DNA from: Acidobacteriota bacterium
GTDB lineage: Bacteria; Acidobacteriota; Terriglobia; Bryobacterales; Bryobacteraceae
Direction of reading: 5' to 3'
Length of the DNA: 56,060 nt
NCBI GenBank assembly: GCA_026394015.1
Contig: JAPKZA010000292.1
Location: forward strand, 1-56,060
Made by a program: the position numbers and the translations under genes. Shown here one piece after another: positions 7,690 through 16,027 of the stretch (positions are counted from its first letter, which is position 1; every line of letters starts with the position of its first letter). The notes below the pieces were generated by a model, which did not search any database, had not been told where the DNA came from, and was given only the letters and a program-made list of their open reading frames with translations.

Positions 7690-8700
7690 ATGCGCATCGT
7701 TTCGAAATCTGCGTGTCGGGTTGACTTGGCGGGTGGCACCCTGGATATTTGGCCGCTCTATCTGCATCATGCGAACGCTTGCACGGTGCACTTCGCGGTG
7801 GACCGCTACACGACATGCGACCTGCGCACGCGCGAGGACAGCCGGATTGTGCTGCGGTCGCGTGACTTGGGGAAGGAAGAAGAGTTTGGCTCGCTGGGCG
7901 AGTTGATTGCGGCGAAGCGGTACAAGCTGGCGTTGTTGGCGGAGGTGGTGCGGTTTTTTGCGCCGCCGATGGGGATCGACTTGGATACGGATTCGGAAGC
8001 GCCGGCGGGGGCGGGGATCAGTGGCTCGTCGTCCTTGATCATTACGCTGGCGAGCGCGTTCAATAAGCTGTTGGGGACGGGCTACTCGATTGAGGCGTTG
8101 CGGCAGGTGGCGCAGAATATTGAGGCGCGGATTATCAAGGTGCCGACGGGCTGCCAGGACTACTATCCGGCGATGTACGGCGGGGTGGGGGCGGTGGAGT
8201 TGCGAGTGGACGGGATTCGGCGGGTGGCGTTGCCGGTGGACCATGAGGACCTGATTTCGCGAACGGTGCTGGCGTATACGGGTGAACCGCGGAACTCGGG
8301 GATCAACAACTGGGAGGTGACCAAGCTGCATATCGACGGCGATAAGCAGGTGCACCGGAATTTCGACATGATTGCGGGGATTGCGCACGCGATGCGGAGC
8401 GCTTTGACGGCTGGGGAGTGGGCGGAGGCCGGGCGGTTGTTGCGGGAGGAGTGGAGTTTCCGAAAGAAGAATGCGCCGGGGATTACGACGCCGTTGATTG
8501 ATGAGATGGTGAAGGTGACGCGGAAGGCCGGGGCGGTGGGGGCGAAGGTTTGCGGGGCGGGCGGGGGCGGGTGTGTGTTTTTTCTGGTGGAACCGGGGAC
8601 GAAGGAGAAGGTCGGGGCGCTGATCGAGAAGGCCGGGGCGACGGTGTTGCCGGTGAAGGTGGCGCCGAAGGGCGTGACCGTGAAGGCGAGCGGTGGATAG
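7690..8700 (+). CDS. GHMP-family sugar kinase, D-glycero-D-manno-heptose 7-phosphate kinase-like
   Basis: The 336-residue sequence has the GHMP kinase signatures: the N-terminal RVDLAGGTLDI, the ATP-binding PAGAGISGSSSL at 105-116 and the C-terminal CGAGGGGCVFF. The order and the wording of these motifs resemble HddA, which phosphorylates D-glycero-D-manno-heptose 7-phosphate at C1 on the way to GDP-heptose for surface glycans. Fucokinase/galactokinase relatives are alternatives. No other heptose-pathway gene (gmhA, gmhB, hddC) is present in the window. The stop overlaps the GTG start of the CPBP gene by eight bases, so translation is likely coupled. Confidence 0.8.
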   Translation: MRIVSKSACRVDLAGGTLDIWPLYLHHANACTVHFAVDRYTTCDLRTREDSRIVLRSRDLGKEEEFGSLGELIAAKRYKLALLAEVVRFFAPPMGIDLDTDSEAPAGAGISGSSSLIITLASAFNKLLGTGYSIEALRQVAQNIEARIIKVPTGCQDYYPAMYGGVGAVELRVDGIRRVALPVDHEDLISRTVLAYTGEPRNSGINNWEVTKLHIDGDKQVHRNFDMIAGIAHAMRSALTAGEWAEAGRLLREEWSFRKKNAPGITTPLIDEMVKVTRKAGAVGAKVCGAGGGGCVFFLVEPGTKEKVGALIEKAGATVLPVKVAPKGVTVKASGG

Positions 8701-9526
8701 GAACTGGGCGGGTCCAGCGCTGCGGGTGGGGCTGTTTGGGCTGACCGGATTTTTTGGTTTGTTGGTTTGGGGCTTTCTGCTGAGTCCGTTGGGGATGCTG
8801 GTGACGGCGGCGTTGAGCGTGTTTGGGGCGGGGGCGGTGGCGAGCGCGCTGGTGTTGCGGATTTATGAGGGCGGTCGGCTGACGACGATTGGGTTTGGCT
8901 GGCATGCGGCGGCGGGGAGGCATTTGCTGTTCGGGCTGGGGTTGGGGGCGGCGGGGATTGTGTTTGTGATGGGGATTCCGCTGTTGATCGGGAAAGCGTA
9001 TTTTGTGGCGACGCCGGAGTCGCCGTTCAACTTGGGAAGCCTGGCGCTGGTGGCGGTTTGTTTGCTTTTTGGGGCGATTGGGGAGGAGTTGCTGTTTCGG
9101 GGGTATGCTTTTCAACTGCTGGCGGGGAGGTTTGGGGTGTATCAGGTGCTGCTGCCGTTGGCGGTGCTGTTTGCGTTGATGCATGCCGGGAACCAGAGTG
9201 CGACTAAGCTCGGGTTGTTCAATACGTTTCTGTGGGGGGTGTTGCTGGGCTATGCGTTGTTGCGGAGCGGGGACTTGTGGTTGCCGATTGGTTTGCATTT
9301 TGGATGGAACGTTACAACTCCGCTGTTCGGAGTGAACCTGAGCGGCTTTACAATGGGGTTGACGGGTTACACCGTGCAGTGGAAGGCGAACGAACTTTGG
9401 AGCGGCGGCGGATACGGGCCGGAAGGCAGTGTTCTATGCACGTTGGCTTGCTTCGGAGTGGGTTACCTTCTGCATCGGATTCCAATCGTGAAGCAACGGC
9501 TACCGCTGTTGCCTGAGGAGGAGTGA
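8693..9526 (+). CDS. CPBP family intramembrane metalloprotease
   Basis: A 277-residue multi-spanning membrane protein with the three CPBP (Abi/Rce1-like) active-site motifs: EELLFRG with Glu131-Glu132 and Arg136, ALMHAGN with His164, and GLHFGWN with His202. Related enzymes are glutamyl proteases that cut CAAX-type or bacteriocin-related substrates inside the membrane. The GTG start lies inside the end of the kinase gene; the TGA stop overlaps the ATG of the next gene. Substrate unknown. The operon neighbours suggest an envelope role rather than bacteriocin immunity, but this is inference. Confidence 0.85.
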   Translation: MDRNWAGPALRVGLFGLTGFFGLLVWGFLLSPLGMLVTAALSVFGAGAVASALVLRIYEGGRLTTIGFGWHAAAGRHLLFGLGLGAAGIVFVMGIPLLIGKAYFVATPESPFNLGSLALVAVCLLFGAIGEELLFRGYAFQLLAGRFGVYQVLLPLAVLFALMHAGNQSATKLGLFNTFLWGVLLGYALLRSGDLWLPIGLHFGWNVTTPLFGVNLSGFTMGLTGYTVQWKANELWSGGGYGPEGSVLCTLACFGVGYLLHRIPIVKQRLPLLPEEE

Positions 9527-10305
9527 TGCGGCGTTGGGCGATGGTGCTGTGTGTCTGCTTGCCGGCTTGGGGGGAGAAAGAGAAGCTGTCGGAAGAGGAG
9601 CGCCTAGCGTTGATCCGGGGGTTGACGGCGGAGACGGCGAAGGCGAAGGTGTTGATTCCGCGGTCGAAGAAGCCGTTGGCGGTGAGTGCCAAGAGTGTGT
9701 GGGATCAGGCGGTGTGGGACGCGGCGACGAAGGAGTTGGGGCCGGCGGCTCGGTTGGGCGAGTTGATTACGGTGACCAAGGTGGAGATCAAGGACGACCG
9801 GATTGAGTTGGAGCTCAATAATGGGCTGAAGAGCGGGCGGACGTGGAAGGACCGGGTGCAGGTGGGGGTAGGGAACAACACGCAGCCGATTAGCCGGAAC
9901 GACGCGCGGGCGACGGCGGGGAGCTACATCGCGGTGGTGTTTGATAAGAAGTTGACGACGCTGGAGGTGGCCGATGTGAAGCGGATACTGGCTCCGGTGC
10001 TGGATTTCGACAAACGGACGGTGACCGAGAATTACATGGAGAACATCCCGGCGCCGATTAAGAAGGCGATCGAGGATAAGCGGGTGATTGAGGGGATGGA
10101 TAAAGACCAGGTGATGGCGGCGGTGGGGCGGCCGTTGCGGAAGGAGCGGCGGACGGTGGACGGGAACGACCTGGAGGATTGGATGTACGGGCGGGCACCG
10201 GGGAAGTTGACGTTCGTGACGTTTGAGGGGAATAAAGTGACGAAGGTGAAAGAGATGTACGCGGGGTTGGGGGGGAGCACGGCGGCGGATTTGCCGGTTC
10301 AGTAG
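9526..10305 (+). CDS. Hypothetical exported protein with BamE/OmlA-like C-terminal domain
   Basis: About 259 residues. A short hydrophobic leader (RRWAMVLCVCLPAWGEKEK) suggests export. The middle part is not recognised. The last 80 residues (IEGMDKDQVMAAVGRP, then DLEDWMYGR and a final strand VTFEGNKVTKVKEMY) follow the SmpA/OmlA/BamE pattern, a small domain that in BamE assists outer-membrane protein assembly but also occurs in many unrelated exported proteins. ATG 9526 is used because GAGGAGG-like bases lie just upstream and it overlaps the CPBP stop as TGATG; GTG 9523 is also possible. The 3' end overlaps the opposing membrane gene by seven bases. Confidence 0.7.
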   Translation: MRRWAMVLCVCLPAWGEKEKLSEEERLALIRGLTAETAKAKVLIPRSKKPLAVSAKSVWDQAVWDAATKELGPAARLGELITVTKVEIKDDRIELELNNGLKSGRTWKDRVQVGVGNNTQPISRNDARATAGSYIAVVFDKKLTTLEVADVKRILAPVLDFDKRTVTENYMENIPAPIKKAIEDKRVIEGMDKDQVMAAVGRPLRKERRTVDGNDLEDWMYGRAPGKLTFVTFEGNKVTKVKEMYAGLGGSTAADLPVQ

Positions 10306-10664
10306 TAGTCGTTGGGGAGGAGCCAGAAGGCGGCGGCGTTGGCGATGGCGGCTAGCCCGAGGAGAGTCGTCGCCGCGGTGGACCAGTGCGTGAGTGAAAT
10401 GCCTATGGTGGGCAGCAGCCAGACGATGTTGGCTACGGCGGCGGAGCGGAGGAGGGCTGGGTCGCGGCGTCGGCGGGTCGCGATGGTCAGGCTGAGCAGG
10501 GCGGAGGCGGCCAGGCCGACGGCAAAGTAGTGGGTGAAGCCGTCGGTCCGGTCGCTGGCCCAGAAGGAGATTCGAGCGATTTCGAATCCGTGGCCGAGGG
10601 CGCAGAGGATCAAAAAGACCGCGCCCATACGGAAGCAGGTGGCACCGAAGCGGGCGCGGTCCAT
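10299..10664 (-). CDS. Small hypothetical membrane protein
   Basis: A 121-residue protein with about four membrane segments (RMGAVFLILCALGHGF, YFAVGLAASALLSLTIA, ANIVWLLPTIGISL, TTLLGLAAIANAAAFWLL) and a short Arg-rich cytoplasmic loop. No family recognised. It begins four bases after the stop of the PhoPQ-related gene and is probably its operon partner; the 3' end overlaps the convergent BamE-like gene by seven bases. Confidence 0.65.
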   Translation of the reverse strand: MDRARFGATCFRMGAVFLILCALGHGFEIARISFWASDRTDGFTHYFAVGLAASALLSLTIATRRRRDPALLRSAAVANIVWLLPTIGISLTHWSTAATTLLGLAAIANAAAFWLLPNDYY

Positions 10665-10668
10665 ACGG

Positions 10669-12060
10669 TTAGCGCCCGCGCGCCGGGACGGCGCCGAGTT
10701 TGGTTTTGCCGGGGACGGGCGGGCCGGAGGGATAGGTGTCGGGGGTGACGACCACGCCGCTTGTGAATTTGAACGGCATTTTGCCGGAACTCGGGAAAGT
10801 CATTTCGATGAAGTAGGCAGTATATCCTTTTGCGGGGCTGCTTGGCTTGGCGGTGTACTTGCCGTTTTTGCCGGGTGCGAGGACGGTGCTTGTGTACTTC
10901 GCGCCGAGGGTTTCGAGGCGGAAGTCGCGGGCGTCGGGGTTGGTGGCTTGCCAGAGCTTGACGGTGGTTGGCTTCGTTTTGCATTCCAGTTCGATGGAGA
11001 GATCCTTCTTCACCTTCCAGGCGTAGACGGGGCGGGGTTCGTTCTTGATGACGCCATTGTAGAAGGCGGTGATGGATTCGACGGCGTCGGAGTTGCGGAG
11101 GCTGTGGTCGGTGTTGGGGATGTAGCGGATGTGCTTTTCGCCCTTGAGATCTTTCCAGTAGAACTTCCAGGAGTCGGGGAGGAAGAACTGGTCGCCGGCG
11201 GCATGGACGAGGAACTTGGGTTGAGTGAAGCGTTCGCGAAAGTTATAGGGCTCGACGAGCTGCATGAGCTTGGCGTAGTTGGGTTCGTCCATCTTATCCA
11301 TCAGCCCTTGCTCGAAGTAGTTGCCGACGGATGGAGCCCAGAAGCCATAGGCGCGGTAGTGGTGGATGAAGCTCTTCTTCAGGTTGAGCATGTCGATGAC
11401 GAGGGGCATGAAGGCGACGACGCGCTTGTCGACGGCGGCGGTGGTCCAGGTGGTCCATCCGCGTTTGGAGGCCCCGGCGACGACGAACTTGTCGATGGTC
11501 GCGTTTTGTTCCTTCATGAAGGCGGTGACGGTGTCCATGGCGCGGACGGCGGCTTTGGTCATGGGCATGCGGGCGGGCCAGGTTTCGTCGCCGGTTTTGA
11601 GGTAGTTGTTCCAGGTGTAGGCGATGAAGTCGTCTTCGGTGCGGGGCTTTTTGGCGGGGTCGTCGTTAAAGATGAGGGGCTGATTGGGGACCATGCGGAG
11701 TTCGGTGACAACGGCACCGGTGTATTCGGCGATGGCGGTCATCATGGGGTCGACGGAGGTGCGGGGACGGCTGTCATTGGCGCCGCCGGTGATCATGAGA
11801 AAGCCGATGTTAGATTTGATTTCTTTAGGTTTTACGATGGTGACCCAGTGCCTCCACTGGCCGCGGTTCATGTCCTTTTCCTTCCAGGTTTGGGAGGTCA
11901 TGTCGATGACGTAGCCGGTTGTGTTTTTCCCGGGAAGCGTGCTGGAAAGCTTCCAGGTGTAGCTCGCGTCGGGGGCGGCGATGTAGCGATCGAGGCCCGT
12001 TTGTTTGGGCGGGGCGGCGGCCAAAAGCAGAGGGATGAAAAGAAGAAGAGCGAGACGCAT
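10669..12060 (-). CDS. PhoPQ-activated pathogenicity-related protein (PqaA-like alpha/beta hydrolase)
   Basis: The 463-residue protein has a signal peptide (cleavage near LLAAAPP) and matches the PhoPQ-related family. The nucleophile elbow GASKRG (196-201, Ser198) and the surrounding TWTTAAVDKRVVAFMPLVID are characteristic, as is the early ITGGANDSRP segment. Salmonella PqaA is linked to antimicrobial peptide resistance, but in environmental bacteria the family is simply an exported alpha/beta hydrolase-like protein with unknown substrate. The gene is divergent from the M14 peptidase gene over 20 bp, with its own -10-like TACGAT (12075-12070) nine bases before the ATG. It is unrelated to virulence on present evidence. 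Confidence 0.85.
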   Translation of the reverse strand: MRLALLLFIPLLLAAAPPKQTGLDRYIAAPDASYTWKLSSTLPGKNTTGYVIDMTSQTWKEKDMNRGQWRHWVTIVKPKEIKSNIGFLMITGGANDSRPRTSVDPMMTAIAEYTGAVVTELRMVPNQPLIFNDDPAKKPRTEDDFIAYTWNNYLKTGDETWPARMPMTKAAVRAMDTVTAFMKEQNATIDKFVVAGASKRGWTTWTTAAVDKRVVAFMPLVIDMLNLKKSFIHHYRAYGFWAPSVGNYFEQGLMDKMDEPNYAKLMQLVEPYNFRERFTQPKFLVHAAGDQFFLPDSWKFYWKDLKGEKHIRYIPNTDHSLRNSDAVESITAFYNGVIKNEPRPVYAWKVKKDLSIELECKTKPTTVKLWQATNPDARDFRLETLGAKYTSTVLAPGKNGKYTAKPSSPAKGYTAYFIEMTFPSSGKMPFKFTSGVVVTPDTYPSGPPVPGKTKLGAVPARGR

Positions 12061-12086
12061 ATCCGAACAATCGTATCCTGATGAGT
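12061..12086. promoter_or_regulatory. Divergent promoter region with overlapping -10 boxes
   Basis: TATCCT on the plus strand (12074-12079) and TACGAT on the minus strand (12075-12070) overlap by two bases in the gap between divergent genes. The minus box ends nine bases before ATG 12060, the same spacing as at 7070-7089. The plus box is one base before ATG 12081 but seven before ATG 12087, so if used it favours the second ATG and a leaderless message. Confidence 0.4.
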
Positions 12087-14717
12087 ATGCGTAAGCTAGT
12101 TGTCTTTTTGATTACAGCCGCGGCGTTGTGCGCGCAGGGGCGATTTGAGTTCTGGCCGGGGGCGACCTACGACCCGGCGGTGCCGACGTTTGAGAAGGTT
12201 TTGGGCTATGGGGCCGGAGAGAAATTGGCTTCGCATGCCGATATCGTGAAGTACTTTGAAACGCTGGCGGCGGCTTCGGGCGGCCGGATGAAGGTGGTGG
12301 AGTACGCCAAGAGCTGGGAGGGGCGGAAGCTGTTTTACGCCGTGATCGCGAGCGAAGCGAACCAGAAGAAGATGGCGTCGATTCAGGGCGACATTCAGAA
12401 GCTGGCGGACCCGCGGAAGACGTCCGACGCGGACGCCAAGCGGATTATGGCCGGGTTGCCGGCGGTGGTTTGGCTGGGATATACGGTGCATGGGAATGAG
12501 CCGTCGGGTTCGGATGCGGCGATGTTGACGGCTTACCACTTGCTGGCGGCACGCAACCAGAAACTGGTGGACAGCGTCCTAGCGAATACGGTGATTCTGA
12601 TTGATCCGCTGCAGAATCCGGATGGACGGACACGGTTTGTGAACAACTTCGAGCAGGCGTATGGCTTGGAAGCCAACGGGAGCGTGGTGGCGGCGGAGCG
12701 GAATGAGCCTTGGCCGGGCGGCCGGGCCAACCACTACCTGTTCGATATGAACCGGGATTGGTTTGCTTTGACGCAGCCGGAGACGGTGGGCCGGATCAAG
12801 ATGCTGTTGCAGTGGTTCCCGGTGGTGGCCGCGGACTTGCACGAGATGGGGTCGGAGTCGACTTACTACTTTGCGCCGGAGGCCACTCCGTTCAACCCGC
12901 ATTTGACGAAGGAGCAGAAGACGTCGCTCGATTGGTTTGGCAAGAATAACGCCAAGTATTTTGACCAGATGGGCTACAGCTATTTCACGCGGGAGGTTTA
13001 TGACGCTTGGTTCCCGGGGTACGGGGCGAGTTGGCCGGCGTATCACGGGACGATTGCGATGACGTATGAGAACGCTTCGGTGCGGGGGATGCTGTACACG
13101 CGGTTGGACGGGAGCGCGTATACGTTTCAAGAGAGCGTGAAGCGGCATTTTGTAACATCCGTAGCGACGTGCGAAGCGGCGGCGATGTACCGGACGCAGT
13201 TGCTCGAAAACTTCTGGGCGTATCGCAAGACGGCGATTGAAGAGGGGCGGACGGAGCCGGTGAAGGGGTACATTTTGTCGCGGAAGGGAGACGGGAGCGC
13301 GGCGGATAAGCTGGCGGAGTCGCTGGTGACGCAGGGCGTGGAGGTGGGCAAGCTGGCGAGTGGAGCGAGCGGGGCGCCGGATGGGAGCTACCTCGTGAGC
13401 TTGGCGCAACCGGCCAAGCGGTTGATCCGGACGATGCTGGATAAGGACGTCGCGTTGGAAGCCGATTTTGCCAAGGAGCAGGAGCGGCGGCGGAAGAAGA
13501 AGCTGGGCGATGAGATTTACGACGTGACGGCGTGGAGCCTGCCGTTGATGTACGGCGTCGAGTCGATTCCGGTGACGAGTTTGCCGGGCGGTTCGACGCC
13601 GTTTACAGGAGCGCGGCCGAAGCCGGCGGTTCCGGCGAAGGCGCAGGTTGCTTATGTGATTCCGTGGGGCACACAGGCGGCGGGAGCGTTTTTGACGGCG
13701 GCGTTGCGGGCGGGGTTGAAGGTCCATTCGGTGGACAAGCCGTTCGTGCAGAATGGGAGAAAGTTTGACCGTGGGACGCTGGCGGTGAAGGTGAAAGAGA
13801 ACGCCGAGAACGTGCATGAGTTGGTGTTGAAGGCGCAGGGCTACGCCGAGATTGTGGCGACGGATTCGGGTTGGGTGGAGAGCGGGGTGAACCTGGGGAG
13901 CCGGTCGGCGAATGTGATGAAGAAGCCGGTGATTGCGATGGCGTGGGATCGGCCGGTGTCGGCGAATTCGGCGGGGGCGGCGAAGTGGATGCTGGAGCGG
14001 CAGTACGGCTACCCGGTGACGGCAGTGCGGGTTTCTTCGATGGCGCTCGCGGATTTCAGCAAGTTTGACGTGTTGATTTTGCCGGATGCGACGGGCGACT
14101 ACGCGACGGCGCTGGGGGCGGGGGCGATTCGGCGGTTGAAGGAGTGGGTGGCCAACGGGGGGACGGTGATTGGAATTGAGGCTGGCGTCGAGTTCCTGGC
14201 TGATGCGCGGGTCGGCTTGCTGGCGACGGCGCGGGAGGCGATGGCGGTGGAGAAGAAAGTGGACCCGGCGAAGCCGGATGCAGGGGGGCGGGTTCCGGGA
14301 AAGGTGTTGGCTGGGGAGGCCGATTTCCTGAAAGCGATTGAGCCGGAGAATGATCAGCTCGATGCGGTGCAGGGGATTCTGGGCGTGGCGAAAACGGATC
14401 CGGACCACTGGCTGACGGCGGGGGTGCCGGCGACGGTGACGGCGCTGGTGCAGGGCCGGACGGTGTTTAGCCCGCTGAAGTTGAACGCGGGGACGAACGT
14501 GGCCTACTTCGAAGGGGCCGATAAGTTGGTGGCGAGCGGGTACATGTGGGAAGAGAGCCGGAAGCAGATGGCGTATAAGCCGCTCGTGATGGTGCAGCGG
14601 GAAGGGCGGGGGCACGTGATTGGGTTCACGAACGACCCGAACTTCCGGGGCTACATGGACGGGATGAACATCTTCTTCCTGAACGCGATTTTCCGCGGCG
14701 TGGCGCATTCGCGCTAG
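12081..14717 (+). CDS. Secreted M14-family zinc carboxypeptidase with C-terminal GATase-like domain
   Basis: An 878-residue exported protein. After a signal peptide (ending AAALCAQG near residue 20) comes an M14 peptidase domain: zinc ligands His137 and Glu140 in VHGNEPSG, the substrate-binding NPDGR at 179-183, and the third ligand His254 in ADLHEMGS. A Glu in AMTYENAS (about residue 330) is the likely general base. The region from about 620 to the end (VLILPDATGDYA, GAIRRLKEWVANGGTVIGIE) resembles a class I glutamine-amidotransferase-like fold without an obvious catalytic Cys. This architecture is common in secreted acidobacterial and Bacteroidota peptidases, probably for nutrient scavenging. 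Start may be ATG 12087, six bases later, as the promoter position suggests; the signal peptide works with either. Confidence 0.88.
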   Translation: MSMRKLVVFLITAAALCAQGRFEFWPGATYDPAVPTFEKVLGYGAGEKLASHADIVKYFETLAAASGGRMKVVEYAKSWEGRKLFYAVIASEANQKKMASIQGDIQKLADPRKTSDADAKRIMAGLPAVVWLGYTVHGNEPSGSDAAMLTAYHLLAARNQKLVDSVLANTVILIDPLQNPDGRTRFVNNFEQAYGLEANGSVVAAERNEPWPGGRANHYLFDMNRDWFALTQPETVGRIKMLLQWFPVVAADLHEMGSESTYYFAPEATPFNPHLTKEQKTSLDWFGKNNAKYFDQMGYSYFTREVYDAWFPGYGASWPAYHGTIAMTYENASVRGMLYTRLDGSAYTFQESVKRHFVTSVATCEAAAMYRTQLLENFWAYRKTAIEEGRTEPVKGYILSRKGDGSAADKLAESLVTQGVEVGKLASGASGAPDGSYLVSLAQPAKRLIRTMLDKDVALEADFAKEQERRRKKKLGDEIYDVTAWSLPLMYGVESIPVTSLPGGSTPFTGARPKPAVPAKAQVAYVIPWGTQAAGAFLTAALRAGLKVHSVDKPFVQNGRKFDRGTLAVKVKENAENVHELVLKAQGYAEIVATDSGWVESGVNLGSRSANVMKKPVIAMAWDRPVSANSAGAAKWMLERQYGYPVTAVRVSSMALADFSKFDVLILPDATGDYATALGAGAIRRLKEWVANGGTVIGIEAGVEFLADARVGLLATAREAMAVEKKVDPAKPDAGGRVPGKVLAGEADFLKAIEPENDQLDAVQGILGVAKTDPDHWLTAGVPATVTALVQGRTVFSPLKLNAGTNVAYFEGADKLVASGYMWEESRKQMAYKPLVMVQREGRGHVIGFTNDPNFRGYMDGMNIFFLNAIFRGVAHSR

Positions 14718-14748
14718 TGATATTCTGGTGAGTTCGTAAGGAGCAGAT

Positions 14749-16014
14749 ATGGAAAATGTACTTTCGCGCCGGGCACTGCTGGGCGCATTGGCGGCTGGTC
14801 CGGCGGTGTTGCCGGCACTGGGCGCGAATGAGAAGTTGAACGTCGGGTGGATCGGCACGGGCAGCCGTGGGATGCACGTGATGACGCAGATGTACACGGC
14901 GGTGCCGGAGAGCGTCATTGTGACGGCGGTCTGCGACACCTTCGAAGGGAACAAGAACAAGGGCAAAGACCAGGTTCAGACGAAGGGCGGCAACACGCCG
15001 AAGACCTACGTCGACTACAAGGACGTGCTGGCGGATAAGTCGATCGACGTCGTGTTCATCACGACGCCGGAGCATTTGCACCACGAGATGGCCGTGGCGG
15101 CTTTGCGTGCGGGCAAGCATATTTACCTCGAAAAACCGTTGGCGCACACGATTGAAGAGGGCGCTGATATTGTTCGCGAAGCCAAGAAGGCTGGCAAGAT
15201 TGTGCAGGTGGGGACGCAGAACCGGTCGAATTCGCTGTATATCAAGGCGAAAGAGATGGTGGCGAAGGGCATGATCGGCGAGGTTCACTACGTACGGGCG
15301 TTCTGGTATCGGAACTCGCTGCCGGATAACCCGGCGTGGCGCTACGCGATTCCGAACGAAGCGGACGAGAAGAACACGGATTGGAAGCGGTTTTTGGGCA
15401 CGGCGAAGAACCGGGCGTTCGATAAGCAGCGCTACTATCAGTGGCGGCTTTACTGGGACTACTCGGGCGGCATTTCGACCGACCTGCTCGTGCACCAGAC
15501 GGACATCACGAACTTTGTTTGCGGGAAGACCGAGCCGATATCCTGCGCGGCGTCGGGTGGCATTTACCGCTGGGCGGAGGGCGCGGATGACCGCGAGGTG
15601 CCGGATACGTTGAGCGCGGTGTACGAGTACCCGGACAAATTCCACATCAACTACTCGTGTTATTTCGGCAATGTGCAGTATGGCTACGGCGAGCAGTTCA
15701 TGGGCAACGAAGGCACGATTGAAGTGACGAATCGGCAGCAGTTGAAGTTCTACACCGAGAAGTTCGGCGGTAAGGCCCCGGCGAACGTGGCGGCGCGGCA
15801 GGAGTTCACCGACGATAAGCCGCAGAACGATTTGAAGGCTGTGCAGGCGCACGTGGCGGACTTGATCAACGCGATCAAGACCAACGGGAAAGTGATTGCA
15901 CCGGTGGAAGTGGGGCAGCAGGCGGCGATTTCGGGCCATTTGGCGACGCTTTCGTACCGTAGTGGAAAGAAAGTGCTGTGGGATACGAAGACCCAGAAGC
16001 ACCGGTTCGCATAA
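14749..16014 (+). CDS. Tat-exported Gfo/Idh/MocA family oxidoreductase
   Basis: A 421-residue NAD(P)-dependent sugar dehydrogenase-like protein. The N-terminus carries a twin-arginine signal (SRRALLGAL, residues 6-14). Then comes the Rossmann motif GTGSRG (36-41) and the family's EKPLAHT (128-134), where Lys129 is the usual catalytic/NAD-contacting lysine. The C-terminal half is the substrate-binding beta-sheet domain. Tat export with cofactor already bound is typical of this subgroup in Acidobacteria and Planctomycetes. AAGGAG lies 10 bases before the ATG, and TATTCT (14721-14726) may be its -10 box. The next gene, a sugar-type MFS transporter, follows after 13 bases, which suggests a sugar-derivative catabolic pair. 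Confidence 0.88.
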   Translation: MENVLSRRALLGALAAGPAVLPALGANEKLNVGWIGTGSRGMHVMTQMYTAVPESVIVTAVCDTFEGNKNKGKDQVQTKGGNTPKTYVDYKDVLADKSIDVVFITTPEHLHHEMAVAALRAGKHIYLEKPLAHTIEEGADIVREAKKAGKIVQVGTQNRSNSLYIKAKEMVAKGMIGEVHYVRAFWYRNSLPDNPAWRYAIPNEADEKNTDWKRFLGTAKNRAFDKQRYYQWRLYWDYSGGISTDLLVHQTDITNFVCGKTEPISCAASGGIYRWAEGADDREVPDTLSAVYEYPDKFHINYSCYFGNVQYGYGEQFMGNEGTIEVTNRQQLKFYTEKFGGKAPANVAARQEFTDDKPQNDLKAVQAHVADLINAIKTNGKVIAPVEVGQQAAISGHLATLSYRSGKKVLWDTKTQKHRFA

Positions 16015-16027
16015 TAAGGAAACCAAA

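Noticed and set aside
10534-12081. 515-residue plus-strand open frame
   Set aside because: Opposite strand of the PhoPQ-related gene; Gly/Asp/Val-rich with no domain, a GC-rich shadow.
12579-14966. 795-residue minus-strand open frame
   Set aside because: Antisense of the M14 peptidase; Arg/His-rich composition with no recognisable fold.
14626-16026. 466-residue minus-strand open frame
   Set aside because: Antisense of the Gfo/Idh/MocA oxidoreductase.
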